DNA of 35,435 nucleotides from Pseudarthrobacter sp. (lineage in GTDB: Bacteria > Actinomycetota > Actinomycetes > Actinomycetales > Micrococcaceae). A program made the translations under genes and the position numbers. The notes below the pieces were generated by a model. It did no database searches, was not told where the DNA came from, and worked only from the letters and a program-made list of their open reading frames with translations. The stretch is taken from assembly GCA_031178005.1 (NCBI GenBank), contig JAPSJV010000028.1:1-35435 (forward strand). The letters are read 5' to 3'. This document shows, one piece after another, positions 9,588-19,475 of the stretch. Position 1 is the first letter of the stretch; each line of letters starts with the position of its first letter.

Positions 9588-9612
9588 GTTTTCTCCAAAG
9601 TGTGTGAAATGA

Positions 9613-9660
9613 AGCGGCCGGCACGCGCTGCAACAATGGTTGCTGCGCCTGCCGGCCGCT
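9613..9660 (-). other. Long stem-loop in the pgk-tpiA junction
   Basis: Twenty-two positions pair across the element with two mismatches (9624/9649 and 9629/9644) and a 4-nt loop (9635-9638). It fills nearly the whole 78-bp gap between pgk and tpiA. No T-run follows before the tpiA ribosome-binding site. It could be a partial terminator, an RNase processing site or an mRNA stabiliser that sets different levels for pgk and tpiA; the sequence does not decide between these. Confidence 0.75.
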
Positions 9661-9665
9661 CTTGC

Positions 9666-10892
9666 CTAACGGTCCAGAACGCTGAGTCCCGGCAGTTCCT
9701 TGCCCTCGAGGTATTCCAGGCTGGCTCCGCCACCCGTGGAAATATGGCCGAACTGGGCGTCGTCGAAGCCCAGCGTGCGGACTGCTGCGGCCGAATCGCC
9801 ACCGCCTACCACCGTGAAGGCGTCGGATTCGGTAAGCGCCTTGGCAACAGCACGGGTGCCGTCAGCGAAGGCTTCGAACTCGAACACGCCCATGGGGCCG
9901 TTCCAGAAGACAGTCTTGGCCGCCTTGATACGACCCGCAAATTCGGCGGCGGATTCCGGACCGATGTCCAGGCCAATGCCGCTGGCGCCGAAACGGCTGT
10001 CCTCGATGGCTTCTGCACTGACCGTCTGGTGCGCGGCATCTGCAGCGAACTTCTCAGCGACAACCACGTCAGAGGGAACCACAAATTCGGTTCCGGCCTC
10101 GGCAGCCCGCTTGAGGTAGTCCTGCACAACGGGGATCTGGTCGGTCTCCAGAAGGCTGGATGCAACCTTGTGCCCCTGGGCGGCCAGGAACGTAAAGAGC
10201 ATTCCGCCGCCCACCAGGATGGTGTCTGCCTTGCCCAGGAGGTTGTCGATGACTGCCAGTTTGTCGGAGACTTTCGATCCGCCAAGAACAACCACGTAGG
10301 GCCGCTGGGTGTCCGTAGTCAGCTTCCGCAGCACCTCGACCTCAGTGTGGACGAGGTCGCCCTGGAAGGACGGCAGCCTGGTGGCGACGTCATAGACACT
10401 TGCATGCTTGCGGTGCACGGCACCGAATGCATCATCCACGAAGGCGCCGTTTCCGGCGGTCAGGCCCACCAGCTCATCAGCGAACGCGCCGCGTTCGGCG
10501 TCGTCTTTGCTGGTTTCGCGGGGGTCAAACCGGACGTTCTCCAGAACCAGCACGTGGCCATCCTGGAGGGACGCGGCAAGCTCCTTGGCCGAGGGGCCAA
10601 CGGTGTCCGCTGCCAGTGCCACAGGGAAGCCTGCCAGCTCCGAAAGGCGGTCGGCAGCCGGCTTCAGGGAGTACTTGTCCTCAGGGGCGCCCTTGGGGCG
10701 GCCAAGGTGGGCTGTTACCAGTACGCGCGCACCAGCGTCCGTCAGCTTTTCCAGCACTGGCAACGACGCGCGGATGCGGCCGTCGTCAGTGACGGTAGAG
10801 CCGTCGAGCGGCACATTCAGGTCACTTCGAACCAGAATGTACCGCCCGCGGACACCTTCAGCGATCAGTTCGTTGAGGGTGTGAAAAGTCAT
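9666..10892 (-). CDS. pgk: Phosphoglycerate kinase
   Basis: Makes ATP and 3-phosphoglycerate from 1,3-bisphosphoglycerate and ADP. The product is 408 residues from ATG 10892 ([10 protein letters not shown]), with the N-terminal substrate signature [16 protein letters not shown] in the substrate-binding region and the C-terminal nucleotide-loop GGGDSAAAV. An in-frame TTG lies two codons upstream, but the ATG matches the family start. The gene begins 9 bp after the gap stop codon, so co-transcription with gap is near certain. Confidence 0.97.
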   Translation of the reverse strand: MTFHTLNELIAEGVRGRYILVRSDLNVPLDGSTVTDDGRIRASLPVLEKLTDAGARVLVTAHLGRPKGAPEDKYSLKPAADRLSELAGFPVALAADTVGPSAKELAASLQDGHVLVLENVRFDPRETSKDDAERGAFADELVGLTAGNGAFVDDAFGAVHRKHASVYDVATRLPSFQGDLVHTEVEVLRKLTTDTQRPYVVVLGGSKVSDKLAVIDNLLGKADTILVGGGMLFTFLAAQGHKVASSLLETDQIPVVQDYLKRAAEAGTEFVVPSDVVVAEKFAADAAHQTVSAEAIEDSRFGASGIGLDIGPESAAEFAGRIKAAKTVFWNGPMGVFEFEAFADGTRAVAKALTESDAFTVVGGGDSAAAVRTLGFDDAQFGHISTGGGASLEYLEGKELPGLSVLDR

Positions 10893-10901
10893 GAACAAAC
10901 C

Positions 10902-11963
<1,062 letters not shown>

Positions 11964-12039
11964 TTAAAGCCAACTAACAGATCCCGCACGCCATTGGGCA
12001 GAGATGATTTCAGATCGGAGGGCGACCAGCCACATTGCT

Positions 12040-12056
12040 GAAGGCTAACCGCCTTC
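12040..12056 (-). other. Small hairpin in the gap leader
   Basis: A perfect 6-bp stem with a 5-nt loop lies about 130 bp upstream of gap. Just upstream on the minus strand is TAAGAT (12065-12070), a possible -10 box, but its -35 position overlaps the sodA terminator stem and looks poor. The role of the hairpin is unknown. Confidence 0.35.
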
Positions 12057-12081
12057 CGTGATCTATCTTACGTTTAAGAAC

Positions 12082-12109
12082 CTCCGCCCCCGCAACTGCG
12101 GAGGCGGAG
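12082..12109 (-). terminator. sodA terminator
   Basis: An 11-bp GC-rich stem with one mismatch and the tetraloop region around 12095-12098 lies about 70 bp after the sodA stop. On the minus strand it is followed by GTTCTTA, a modest T-rich tail. This is the best candidate for the end of the sodA transcript. Confidence 0.7.
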
Positions 12110-12140
12110 AGTCCGTAATCCGGTCAGATTCGGGCGTGAA

Positions 12141-12156
12141 TGTGACCTTTGTTACA
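12141..12156. promoter_or_regulatory. CRP/GlxR-like site upstream of gap
   Basis: TGTGACCTTTGTTACA matches 9 of the 10 half-site bases of the CRP-family consensus TGTGA-N6-TCACA. Actinobacterial GlxR uses this type of site and is known to control glycolytic genes, including gap, in Corynebacterium. The centre is about 236 bp upstream of the gap start and in the sodA 3' untranslated region. Function is inferred from sequence only. Confidence 0.4.
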
Positions 12157-12176
12157 ACCAGATGACACGGACAACG

Positions 12177-12803
12177 CTAGGAAAGCGTGATCAGTCCGCT
12201 GGCGTTCGTGCGTGCGGCTTCGAAGCGCTTGGCGACGTCTGCCCAGTTCACGATGTTCCAGAACGCCTTGACGTAGTCGGCCTTGACGTTGACGTAGTCC
12301 AGGTAGAAGGCGTGCTCCCACATGTCCAGCATGAGCAGCGGGGTGGTTCCCACTGCAACGTTTCCCTGCTGGTCATACAGCTGCTCGATGACCAGGTTGC
12401 CGCCGATCGGCTCGTAGGCCAGGAAGGCCCAACCGGATCCCTGGAGGGCCAGGGCAGCGGCGCTGAACTGCGCACGGAAGGCGTCGAAGGAACCGAAGGC
12501 GTCCTCAATCGCAGCAGCGAGCTCACCCTCGGGCTTGTCGCCGCCGTCCGGAGAGATGTTGTTCCAGAAAACCGAGTGGTTGATGTGGCCACCGGTGTGG
12601 AAGGCGAGGTCCTTGGAGAGACGGTTGATATTGGCAAAATCACCCTTCTCACGGGCCTCTGCCAGCTGGGCAAGCGCGTTGTTGGCGCCGGCTACGTAAG
12701 CTGCGTGGTGCTTGCTGTGGTGCAGCTCCATGATGCGCGCAGAAATGTGCGGCTCCAGCGCTGCATAGTCGTAGCTGAGTTCGGGCAGAACGTACTCGGT
12801 CAC
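12177..12803 (-). CDS. sodA: Superoxide dismutase, Mn/Fe type
   Basis: Converts superoxide to hydrogen peroxide and oxygen in the cytosol. The 208-residue protein has the four expected metal ligands: H28 in MELHH, H76 in NHSVFW, D160 and H164 in [11 protein letters not shown]. The GGHINH block and the DQQGN segment favour manganese use, though metal choice cannot be settled by eye. GTG 12803 has a strong GGAGGA (12808-12813) at 4-nt spacing and gives the family start [10 protein letters not shown]; longer in-frame starts would add about 24 unrelated residues. It sits between whiA and gap as an apparently single-gene unit. Confidence 0.95.
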   Translation of the reverse strand: MTEYVLPELSYDYAALEPHISARIMELHHSKHHAAYVAGANNALAQLAEAREKGDFANINRLSKDLAFHTGGHINHSVFWNNISPDGGDKPEGELAAAIEDAFGSFDAFRAQFSAAALALQGSGWAFLAYEPIGGNLVIEQLYDQQGNVAVGTTPLLMLDMWEHAFYLDYVNVKADYVKAFWNIVNWADVAKRFEAARTNASGLITLS

Positions 12804-12853
12804 AAAATCCTCCAATGTCGTGGACAGGTTGTCCGGTTGGTAACTCTCGGATT

Positions 12854-12880
12854 GTGCATCCGGATGGCTGTGCATCCGGA
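12854..12880. repeat. Tandem 11-bp repeat and palindrome upstream of sodA
   Basis: GTGCATCCGGA occurs twice (12854-12864 and 12870-12880, period 16). TCCGGATG (12859-12866) and CATCCGGA (12873-12880) also form an 8-bp stem with a 6-nt loop. The element lies 51-77 bp upstream of the sodA start in the 165-bp gap after whiA, so it could be an operator or a leader hairpin. Confidence 0.6.
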
Positions 12881-12968
12881 AATATTGGGCGGTTACAGGC
12901 CCTGTCGGGCATAACCACGGGGACCCGGCTGGTATTTCCGCCCCCTGGAGTCGATTCTAGGACGACGG

Positions 12969-13949
12969 CTAGTCGTCCAGCATTTCAGGTGTCACATTCG
13001 CGTCCGTGCCGGGTATCCCAAGGTCAAGGGCGCGCTTGTCCGCCATTGCCAGCAGGCGGCGGATACGCCCCGCAATGGCGTCCTTGGTCATAATAGGTTC
13101 GGCAAGCCGGCCGAGTTCGTCGAGACTCGCCTGCTTGTGGGCCACCCGCAGCTCGCCGGCATATTTGAGGTGGTCAGGAACGTCATCTCCGAGGATCTCC
13201 AGTGCCCGCTCCACACGGGCTCCTGCCGCTACGGCTGCCTGGGCGGAACGGCGCAGGTTGGCATCGTCAAAGTTGGCCAGCCTGTTCGCCGTGGCCCGCA
13301 CCTCTTTGCGCATGCGTCGCTCTTCCCACACCATCAGGGCGTCATGGGCGCCCATCCGGGTCAGGAGTTCGGCGATGGTGTCGCCGTCGCGGATTACAAC
13401 GCGGTCCACTCCCCTGACCTCGCGGGCCTTCGCCTGGATACCGAGGCGCCTTGCAGCGCCCACCAGGGCCAGAGCGGATTCCGGGCCCGGGCAGGTGACC
13501 TCCATGGCAGAGGACCTGCCAGGTTCCGTCAGTGAACCGTGCGCCAGGAATGCCCCTCGCCAGACGGCTTCAGCATCGGCAGCCGAGCCATTCACGACGG
13601 CGGACGGCAGCCCCCGTACCGGACGTCCCCTGCCGTCCAGCAGTCCCGTCTGGCGTGCCAGTGCTTCGCCGTCGCGGACCACGCGCACCACATAGCGGTT
13701 GCCACGCCGCAGGCCGCCTCCTGAGACGACGATGATTTCGCTTTGGTGTCCATACACTTCTGCAATGGCAGCCCGGAGACGGCGCGCCGTGGAAGCCAGA
13801 TCCACTTCGGCCTCGATCACAATCCTGCCCGAGATGATGTGCAGTCCGCCGGCAAATCGAAGCATGGCCGATACCTCGGCCTTGCGGACCGAGGACTTTT
13901 TGATGTCCAGCCGGGAAAGTTCTTCCTTGACCGATGATGTCAGCGCCAT
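12969..13949 (-). CDS. whiA: DNA-binding regulator WhiA
   Basis: Conserved Gram-positive regulator; in Streptomyces it works with WhiB to control sporulation and division genes, and in Bacillus it affects chromosome segregation and division. The product is 326 residues from ATG 13949, preceded by AGGAAAGG. It has the WhiA N-terminal LAGLIDADG-like domain ([14 protein letters not shown] and [14 protein letters not shown]) and a C-terminal helix-turn-helix region near residues 275-310 ([17 protein letters not shown]). It starts 10 bp after the yvcK stop and is the last gene of uvrC-rapZ-yvcK-whiA. A non-sporulating host would use it for division or growth control; that is an inference. Confidence 0.95.
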   Translation of the reverse strand: MALTSSVKEELSRLDIKKSSVRKAEVSAMLRFAGGLHIISGRIVIEAEVDLASTARRLRAAIAEVYGHQSEIIVVSGGGLRRGNRYVVRVVRDGEALARQTGLLDGRGRPVRGLPSAVVNGSAADAEAVWRGAFLAHGSLTEPGRSSAMEVTCPGPESALALVGAARRLGIQAKAREVRGVDRVVIRDGDTIAELLTRMGAHDALMVWEERRMRKEVRATANRLANFDDANLRRSAQAAVAAGARVERALEILGDDVPDHLKYAGELRVAHKQASLDELGRLAEPIMTKDAIAGRIRRLLAMADKRALDLGIPGTDANVTPEMLDD

Positions 13950-13959
13950 GGCACCTTTC

Positions 13960-14976
13960 CTAACTGTTCCCGAAAATATCGTGGTACGCCGTTGCCAGCC
14001 GTAGAGGGTCATGGACCGGGCGGGCTCCCGCCGCCCCAACTTTACCCAAGACCACCTCTGCACCGATCATTCCGGCTGCCTTCTCGAATTCGGCCAAGTT
14101 CGAAACGGAAGCAGGATCGGCCAGCACCACGTCGACGCTGAACTCGGGCGCGTAGCTCCGCAACGCGTCCAGGTGGTCGGCAGCGGTCATTCCGGTGGTT
14201 TCTTTGGTATCCGTTGCCAGATTCATGGTCAGGCAGCGCTTGGCAGGCGTACCGCACAGCGCTTCGCGCATTTCCGGCAGCAGCAGATGAGGCAGTACCG
14301 AGGTGTACCAGGAGCCGGGGCCAAGCACCACCCAGTCTGCCAGTTCGATGGCTGTCAGTGCCTCAATGCACGCAGGGGCTGCCTCCGGCAGCAGCCGGAC
14401 GCGCTCCAGGGACCCTGCAACGGCACAACGGGCCTGACCGCTGATGGTTTTCAGGGCCCATTCTCCGTCAGGCGCCGTCACCCGGATATCACCTTCGATG
14501 GTGAGCGGAACCGTGGACATCGGCAGCACCTGACCGCGGGCGCCCAGAAGGGCGCCGGCCCATTTCAACCCGTCGACCGCGTCGCCCAGCAGTTCCCATA
14601 AGGTCACGATGAGGAGGTTTCCCATCGCGTGTTCGTCCAGGGAACCTGACTTGCCCTCTGTAGGGCGGAAACGGTGCTGCATGACATCGCGCCAGGTGCG
14701 TCCCCAGTCCGTATCGTCGCACAGGGCCGACAACGCCATGCGGAGGTCCCCAGGGGGAAGGACGCCATACTCCTCGCGCAGGCGGCCGGAGGATCCGCCG
14801 TCGTCCGCAACTGTCACGATGGCCGTGAGTTCAGAGGTCAGCAGGCGCAACGCGGACAACGACGCCGAAAGGCCGTGGCCACCGCCCAGCGCTACCACGG
14901 ACGGTCCCTTGGACTGCTGGTTGCTGGTTGATTTGGCGGGCGGAACGAGAGGCAGTGGCCCGGTCAGCATTCCCAC
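13960..14976 (-). CDS. yvcK: Gluconeogenesis factor YvcK-like protein (CofD-like, UPF0052)
   Basis: Members bind UDP-sugars and are needed for growth on gluconeogenic carbon sources and for normal cell-wall synthesis; the mycobacterial relative is CuvA. The 338-residue product shows [14 protein letters not shown] from residue 27 and [11 protein letters not shown] at 57-67, both family hallmarks. The GTG start overlaps the rapZ stop by one base (TAGTG), so translation is coupled; an ATG two codons in is a possible alternative. It lies between rapZ and whiA, a very widely conserved trio. Confidence 0.93.
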   Translation of the reverse strand: MGMLTGPLPLVPPAKSTSNQQSKGPSVVALGGGHGLSASLSALRLLTSELTAIVTVADDGGSSGRLREEYGVLPPGDLRMALSALCDDTDWGRTWRDVMQHRFRPTEGKSGSLDEHAMGNLLIVTLWELLGDAVDGLKWAGALLGARGQVLPMSTVPLTIEGDIRVTAPDGEWALKTISGQARCAVAGSLERVRLLPEAAPACIEALTAIELADWVVLGPGSWYTSVLPHLLLPEMREALCGTPAKRCLTMNLATDTKETTGMTAADHLDALRSYAPEFSVDVVLADPASVSNLAEFEKAAGMIGAEVVLGKVGAAGARPVHDPLRLATAYHDIFGNS

Positions 14977-15899
14977 TATTCCCTGCCCAGGTCCCGGTGG
15001 GTGCTGGTCACGGTAACCCGCGGGAATTGGGCCAGCCTCTTGGAAAGCTCAGCAGCAACAGCCACGGAGCGGTGCTTTCCGCCGGTGCAGCCTACTGCGA
15101 TTGTGGCGTAGTGCTTATTCTCTCTTCGGTAGCCATCAAGAACTGGCTCCAGGGCCAGGACATAGCGGTCCACAAACTCCGCAACGCCCTCGGATTCGAG
15201 GACGTAGTCGCTGACGGGCTTGTCCAAACCGGTATGGGGACGGAGTTGCGGCACCCAGTGCGGGTTCGGAATGAACCGGACATCGGCCACGTAATTGGCA
15301 TCAACGGGCAAGCCGTACTTAAATCCGAAACTCATGACGTTCAGGCGCAGCGCTACCGGTCCCGAATCACTGAATAATTCGGTGATGGCCGTGGCCAGTC
15401 CGTGGACGTTGAGGCTGGAAGTATCCAGGACCAGGTCAGAAGATTCCTTGAGTTCGCGGAGAAGTTCGCGTTCAGCGGCGATCCCGTCCAGGATCCGGCC
15501 GCCGCCTTGCAGGGGATGCGGACGCCGGCCCTGCTCGAACCTGCGCACCAGGACGTCGTCCTTGGCATCAAGGAACAGCACCCGGAACTTCACTCCGCTG
15601 GCTTCCAAGGCACCGAGCGCTGCCCGGATGTCAGCGAAGAGGCCTTTGCTCCGGACGTCCATCACTACTGCCAGCTTGGGAATTGACTGCGGGGCGTGCG
15701 ACACCAGTTCGGCCAGCGTGCCGAGCATCTGCGGCGGCAGGTTTTCCACCACGTACCAGCCGTGGTCTTCGAGGGCATCGGCGGCCGTACTGCGGCCGGC
15801 GCCGGACATGCCCGTGACCACAAGCAGTTCGGACTCGAGGGGCTTCACCGGTGTAAGGCCGTCGTGCTCAGTGCCGGGTTCCGCCGTCGTCTCTGCCAT
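14976..15899 (-). CDS. rapZ: RapZ/YvcJ nucleotide-binding protein
   Basis: P-loop protein; in E. coli RapZ is an RNA-binding adaptor that directs RNase E to the small RNA GlmZ, and in Bacillus YvcJ is a nucleotide-binding protein linked to competence. The 307-residue product starts at ATG 15899 with GGAG about 9 nt upstream. The Walker A reads GMSGAGRST at 30-38, with Arg where the canonical motif has Lys. The C-terminal domain has [14 protein letters not shown]. There is no evidence here for a GlmZ-type RNA, so the actinobacterial role is open. Confidence 0.93.
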   Translation of the reverse strand: MAETTAEPGTEHDGLTPVKPLESELLVVTGMSGAGRSTAADALEDHGWYVVENLPPQMLGTLAELVSHAPQSIPKLAVVMDVRSKGLFADIRAALGALEASGVKFRVLFLDAKDDVLVRRFEQGRRPHPLQGGGRILDGIAAERELLRELKESSDLVLDTSSLNVHGLATAITELFSDSGPVALRLNVMSFGFKYGLPVDANYVADVRFIPNPHWVPQLRPHTGLDKPVSDYVLESEGVAEFVDRYVLALEPVLDGYRRENKHYATIAVGCTGGKHRSVAVAAELSKRLAQFPRVTVTSTHRDLGRE

Positions 15900-15927
15900 T
15901 AGTCCAGCTCCGTATCTGCAACGCTTC

Positions 15928-15959
15928 AACGGCCCGGCGCGTGGTGCGCCCGGCCCGTT
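15928..15959. other. Imperfect hairpin in the uvrC-rapZ gap
   Basis: A 12-bp stem with one mismatch and one bulged base, and a 5-nt loop (15941-15945), fills much of the 70-bp gap. No T-run follows in the direction of transcription, so it is more likely a processing or attenuation element than a full terminator. Confidence 0.5.
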
Positions 15960-15969
15960 CTTACCCTAG

Positions 15970-17985
15970 CTAAGATTCGATGATTTCGCCGGTCGTCATG
16001 TTGACCGCCGGCGCCGCCGCCTCCTGGTCAGCTGCCAGGTGGCTGACAATCGACTCCGCGAGAGCCGGCCCAACCCCGCGCACCTGGATCAGGTCTTCCA
16101 CGCTAGCGGCCTTGACGGACTTCGCAGAACCAAAATGCTCCAGCAGTGCTTTCCGTTTTGCAGCCCCGAGCCCGGGAACGCCATCGAGTACGGAGAGGGT
16201 CATGGCCTTGCCCCTCTTCTGCCGGTGGAACGTAATGGCGAAGCGGTGCGCCTCATCACGGATCCGCTGCAGCAGGTAGAGGCCTTGGGAGCTTCTGGGG
16301 AGGATGACGGGAAAATCGCTGTCCGGAAGCCAGACTTCCTCGAGGCGTTTGGCCAGGCCAACCACGTAGACGTCGACAATTCCCAGATCGGCCAATGCGC
16401 GGGCAGCAGCGTTAACCTGGGGCTTGCCGCCGTCCACCACTACCAGGTTGGGCGGGTAGGCGAATTTTGCCCGCGGCGCCGGCATGGTGGTATCCAGCAC
16501 TGCGCCCGTTCCATCACCTCTACCGGGAACCGCCGCTGCCTCGAACGAACCGGCTGGGGCATCGCGGGCAGCCTGCCTGTCCTGCTGGTCCTCCAGGTAG
16601 TGCCGGAAGCGCCGGGTCAGGACGTCATGCATGGCGGCGGTATCGTCAACCGCCGCAGCACCGGTCACCGAGAATTTGCGGTAATCGGATTTCTTGGGCA
16701 GGCCATCTTCCACCACCACCATGGAGGCCACCACGTTGGTGCCCTGCACATGTGAAATATCAAAGCATTCGATCCGCAACAGGGCTACCGGCAGGTCCAG
16801 CGCTTCCTGGAGTTCCTGCAATGCCTGGGAGCGTACGGTGATGTCGCCGGCACGCCGTGTCTTATGCAGTTTCAGGGCGTGCTCAGCGTTGTCCCGGACG
16901 GTCCCCAGCAGGGCAGCCTTGTCACCGCGCTGCGGCACCCGGATGTCCACCCGCGCCCCGCGCAGGCCGCCCAGCCAGACGGCCAGATCGGTGCTGTTGC
17001 TTGGCATCACCGGCACCAGGACTTCACGCGGCAACCGGCCATGTTTGCCGTCGTCTTCCCCGTAGACCTGCTGCAGCAGGTGCTCGACGAGATCCGGCGT
17101 CGTGGAATCCTCCACTTTTTCCACTACCCAGCCACGTTGCCCGCGCACCCTTCCACCGCGGACGTGGAAGACCTGGACAGCGGCTTCCAGATCGTCTTCG
17201 TGGAGGGCGAAAATATCCGCGTCAGTGTCCTCGGCCAACACCACTGCGTTCCGCTCAAACACCTTGCGCAGCGCGCTGATGTCATCGCGGATACGTGCGG
17301 CGCGTTCGTAGTCCAGCTCCGCGACGGCCGCAGCCATTTCCTTTTCGAGCCGTGAAATGAACCGTTTGGCTTCGCCACCCATAAAAGCAGCGAAGTCATC
17401 GGCCAACGCCCGGTGGTCCTCGGGCGAGATCCGTCCGACGCAGGGCGCCGAGCATTTGTCGATATAGCCAAGGAGGCACGGCCTCCCGCTTGCTTCCGCC
17501 CTGCGGAACACGCCGGCACTGCAGCTTCGGACAGGAAATACCCGCAGCAGCGTGTCCATGGTTTCGCGGATGGCGCCTGCCGTATACGGGCCGAAGTACC
17601 TGGTGCCCTTGCGCCGGTCACCCCGCATGACTTGGACGCGGGGAAACTTTTCGGCCATGGTCAGTGCCAGGTATGGGTATGTTTTGTCGTCCCGGAAGAC
17701 CACGTTGAACCGCGGAGTAAACTCCTTGATCCAGGTGAATTCCAGCTGCAGCGACTCAAGCTCGCTGCCCACCACTGTCCATTCAACGCTGCTGGCAGCG
17801 TGCACCATGGCGTGTGTCTTGGGCAGCAGGCCTGCCGGGTTGGCGAAGTAGCTGTTCAGCCGGGAACGAAGGTTTTTGGCCTTGCCGACGTAGATGACTC
17901 GTCCCTGGGCATCACGGAACCGGTAGACCCCGGGGTTGGTAGGGATCTCGCCCGTCTGGGGGCGGTAACTTGCTGGGTCTGCCAC
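15970..17985 (-). CDS. uvrC: UvrABC excinuclease subunit C
   Basis: Makes both incisions around bulky DNA lesions after UvrA and UvrB have found them. The 671-residue protein has the N-terminal GIY-YIG nuclease (residues about 17-95, with GVYRFRD at 19-25 and [10 protein letters not shown] at 31-40), a central UVR motif ([14 protein letters not shown]), an RNase H-like C-terminal nuclease ([16 protein letters not shown]) and tandem helix-hairpin-helix motifs near the end. GTG 17985 has no ribosome-binding site but has TAGACT 6 nt upstream, suggesting a leaderless mRNA. It heads uvrC-rapZ-yvcK-whiA. Confidence 0.97.
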   Translation of the reverse strand: MADPASYRPQTGEIPTNPGVYRFRDAQGRVIYVGKAKNLRSRLNSYFANPAGLLPKTHAMVHAASSVEWTVVGSELESLQLEFTWIKEFTPRFNVVFRDDKTYPYLALTMAEKFPRVQVMRGDRRKGTRYFGPYTAGAIRETMDTLLRVFPVRSCSAGVFRRAEASGRPCLLGYIDKCSAPCVGRISPEDHRALADDFAAFMGGEAKRFISRLEKEMAAAVAELDYERAARIRDDISALRKVFERNAVVLAEDTDADIFALHEDDLEAAVQVFHVRGGRVRGQRGWVVEKVEDSTTPDLVEHLLQQVYGEDDGKHGRLPREVLVPVMPSNSTDLAVWLGGLRGARVDIRVPQRGDKAALLGTVRDNAEHALKLHKTRRAGDITVRSQALQELQEALDLPVALLRIECFDISHVQGTNVVASMVVVEDGLPKKSDYRKFSVTGAAAVDDTAAMHDVLTRRFRHYLEDQQDRQAARDAPAGSFEAAAVPGRGDGTGAVLDTTMPAPRAKFAYPPNLVVVDGGKPQVNAAARALADLGIVDVYVVGLAKRLEEVWLPDSDFPVILPRSSQGLYLLQRIRDEAHRFAITFHRQKRGKAMTLSVLDGVPGLGAAKRKALLEHFGSAKSVKAASVEDLIQVRGVGPALAESIVSHLAADQEAAAPAVNMTTGEIIES

Positions 17986-17991
17986 GGTTCC

Positions 17992-17997
17992 AGTCTA
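17992..17997 (-). promoter_or_regulatory. Putative -10 box of uvrC (leaderless)
   Basis: TAGACT fits TANNNT and ends 6 nt before the GTG start, which would put transcription initiation at or within a base or two of the start codon. No Shine-Dalgarno sequence is present. No clear -35 element. Confidence 0.55.
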
Positions 17998-18025
17998 CTG
18001 AGGGCTTGCTATGGAAAGGGACGCG

Positions 18026-18694
18026 TCAGTCGACGGTCTTGCTCTGGTTGTAGCTGGTGGAACGTTCCTGCCCGGTCAGCTCGGCAATGGCATCCATGAT
18101 CTTGTCCGTCACGGCGCGGCGGGCCGGCAGGGAGTGGTCCGGACCGGTCTTGTCGAAATAGAGTGGCTCGCCAACCTTCATGATGAAGTGCTGGGGCTTG
18201 ACCGAATTCTGGCCTGCAGGCTGCAGGTTCTCCGTGCCAATCAGGCCCACGGGGATGACAGGTGCGCCGGTGGTCAGGGCAAGCCAGCCGACGCCGGTCC
18301 GGCCGCGATAGAGGATGCCGTCCCTGGAGCGGGTGCCTTCCGGGTAGATGCCAATTCCCTTGCCGTCTTCCAATACGTCCAGGAGGGACTTCAATGCCTG
18401 GACACTGGCTGCCTGCTCGCCGCGTTCCACGGGAATGGACCCGACGCCTTCGAAAAACGACTTCATTACGCGGCCTTTGATGCCGCCTGTGGTGAAGTAT
18501 TCGGCCTTCGCGAAGAACGCCACCGGGCGTGGCATCAGCGCTTGGACAATAACGCTGTCCAGGAAGGACAGGTGATTTGGAGCCACGATGAAGGGCCCGC
18601 TCTTGGGTACGTTTTCCACGCCAATGACGGTGGGACGGCAAGTGGTGGAAATCAGCCCACGCGTGCTCCACCGGATTGCATCAAACAGCGCCAT
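18026..18694 (-). CDS. plsC: 1-acyl-sn-glycerol-3-phosphate acyltransferase
   Basis: Adds the second acyl chain in phosphatidic acid synthesis at the membrane. The 222-residue product carries the acyltransferase motifs NHLSFLD with H41 and D46 (HX4D) and YPEGTRS at 117-123. ATG 18694 has AAGGAG at a good distance. The first 14 bp overlap the 3' end of the upstream HAD gene, so the two are probably coupled. Exact acyl-acceptor specificity is not proven; the PlsC/LPLAT family assignment is firm. Confidence 0.9.
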   Translation of the reverse strand: MALFDAIRWSTRGLISTTCRPTVIGVENVPKSGPFIVAPNHLSFLDSVIVQALMPRPVAFFAKAEYFTTGGIKGRVMKSFFEGVGSIPVERGEQAASVQALKSLLDVLEDGKGIGIYPEGTRSRDGILYRGRTGVGWLALTTGAPVIPVGLIGTENLQPAGQNSVKPQHFIMKVGEPLYFDKTGPDHSLPARRAVTDKIMDAIAELTGQERSTSYNQSKTVD

Positions 18695-19397
18695 TGGTCT
18701 CCTTCTGAACTGAGGTGGCCACAAGACCGGTAAGGCTCACGACGGCGGGGCCGACTTCTGCGGGTTGGTGAACCGTGACAGCCGCACCTGCGGCCTCCAA
18801 CTCACCATCAACCGCGAAACCCCAGTGGACTCCGATGCAATCGATGCCGTTGGCCAAGGCACCCACGACGTCCTGTGAACGGTCCCCCACCATCACGGCT
18901 ACGCCATCCGGGGTGGCCAGGTCAGAGAGCGCATTGGCAATGATTTCCTTCTTGCCAAGGTGTACGCCGTCCAGGGTTTCGTCGTCGGAAGAACCCCGGA
19001 TGGAGCTGAAGTACCGGCTGAGGCCGTGGTGTTCGAGGACCGTATGCGCCAGGCCCTGGGGCTTCTGCGTCGCCACAGCCAGGGTATGTCCGGCTGCCAC
19101 CAGGCTCTCCAGGAGTTCCCTGATACCCGGGTACACCGCCCCCTGGGCGATACCGATGGAGCGGTAATAGGAGCGGTAATGACCGATCACTTCGCCGACG
19201 AGGTGGACCGGAACCCCTACGGTGTTCAGCAGGGCGTCGCTGAGTTTGGGTCCGATCATGGACTGCAGGACCGCCGCATCGGGCACTGGTAATCCCACGG
19301 CAGAAAGCGCAGCAGCGATGCCGTCCTGGATTCCACCTGCCGGATCGACAAGAGTGCCGTCAAGGTCAAAGATCACGGGCACTGTTGTAAGAGTCAC
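18681..19397 (-). CDS. HAD-family phosphatase, phosphoglycolate phosphatase-like
   Basis: Haloacid dehalogenase hydrolase of 238 residues with a helical cap (subfamily I). Motif I is FDLDGTLVD with nucleophile D11 and acid/base D13; motif II is the VATQKP region; motif IV is MVGDRSQDVVGA. The closest familiar types are Gph/PpaX-like phosphatases, but substrate cannot be read from sequence. GTG 19397 lacks a good ribosome-binding site; a perfect inverted repeat lies 14 bp upstream. It overlaps plsC by 14 bp, which may hint at a role linked to phospholipid precursors, a weak inference. Confidence 0.85.
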   Translation of the reverse strand: MTLTTVPVIFDLDGTLVDPAGGIQDGIAAALSAVGLPVPDAAVLQSMIGPKLSDALLNTVGVPVHLVGEVIGHYRSYYRSIGIAQGAVYPGIRELLESLVAAGHTLAVATQKPQGLAHTVLEHHGLSRYFSSIRGSSDDETLDGVHLGKKEIIANALSDLATPDGVAVMVGDRSQDVVGALANGIDCIGVHWGFAVDGELEAAGAAVTVHQPAEVGPAVVSLTGLVATSVQKETNGAV

Positions 19398-19410
19398 CGG
19401 GATAGTTTCT

Positions 19411-19426
19411 CATGAGTGAACTCATG
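19411..19426. repeat. Perfect 7-bp inverted repeat between uvrA and the HAD gene
   Basis: CATGAGT and ACTCATG are separated by two bases. The element lies 14 bp before the HAD start and 50 bp after the uvrA stop. It may be an operator; the 2-nt spacer is too short for a stable RNA loop unless the inner pairs open. Confidence 0.5.
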
Positions 19427-19475
19427 CCCGAAACTCGCATTCCCGCAGCGGAATATTTCAAGCCCCCGCGGCGGC

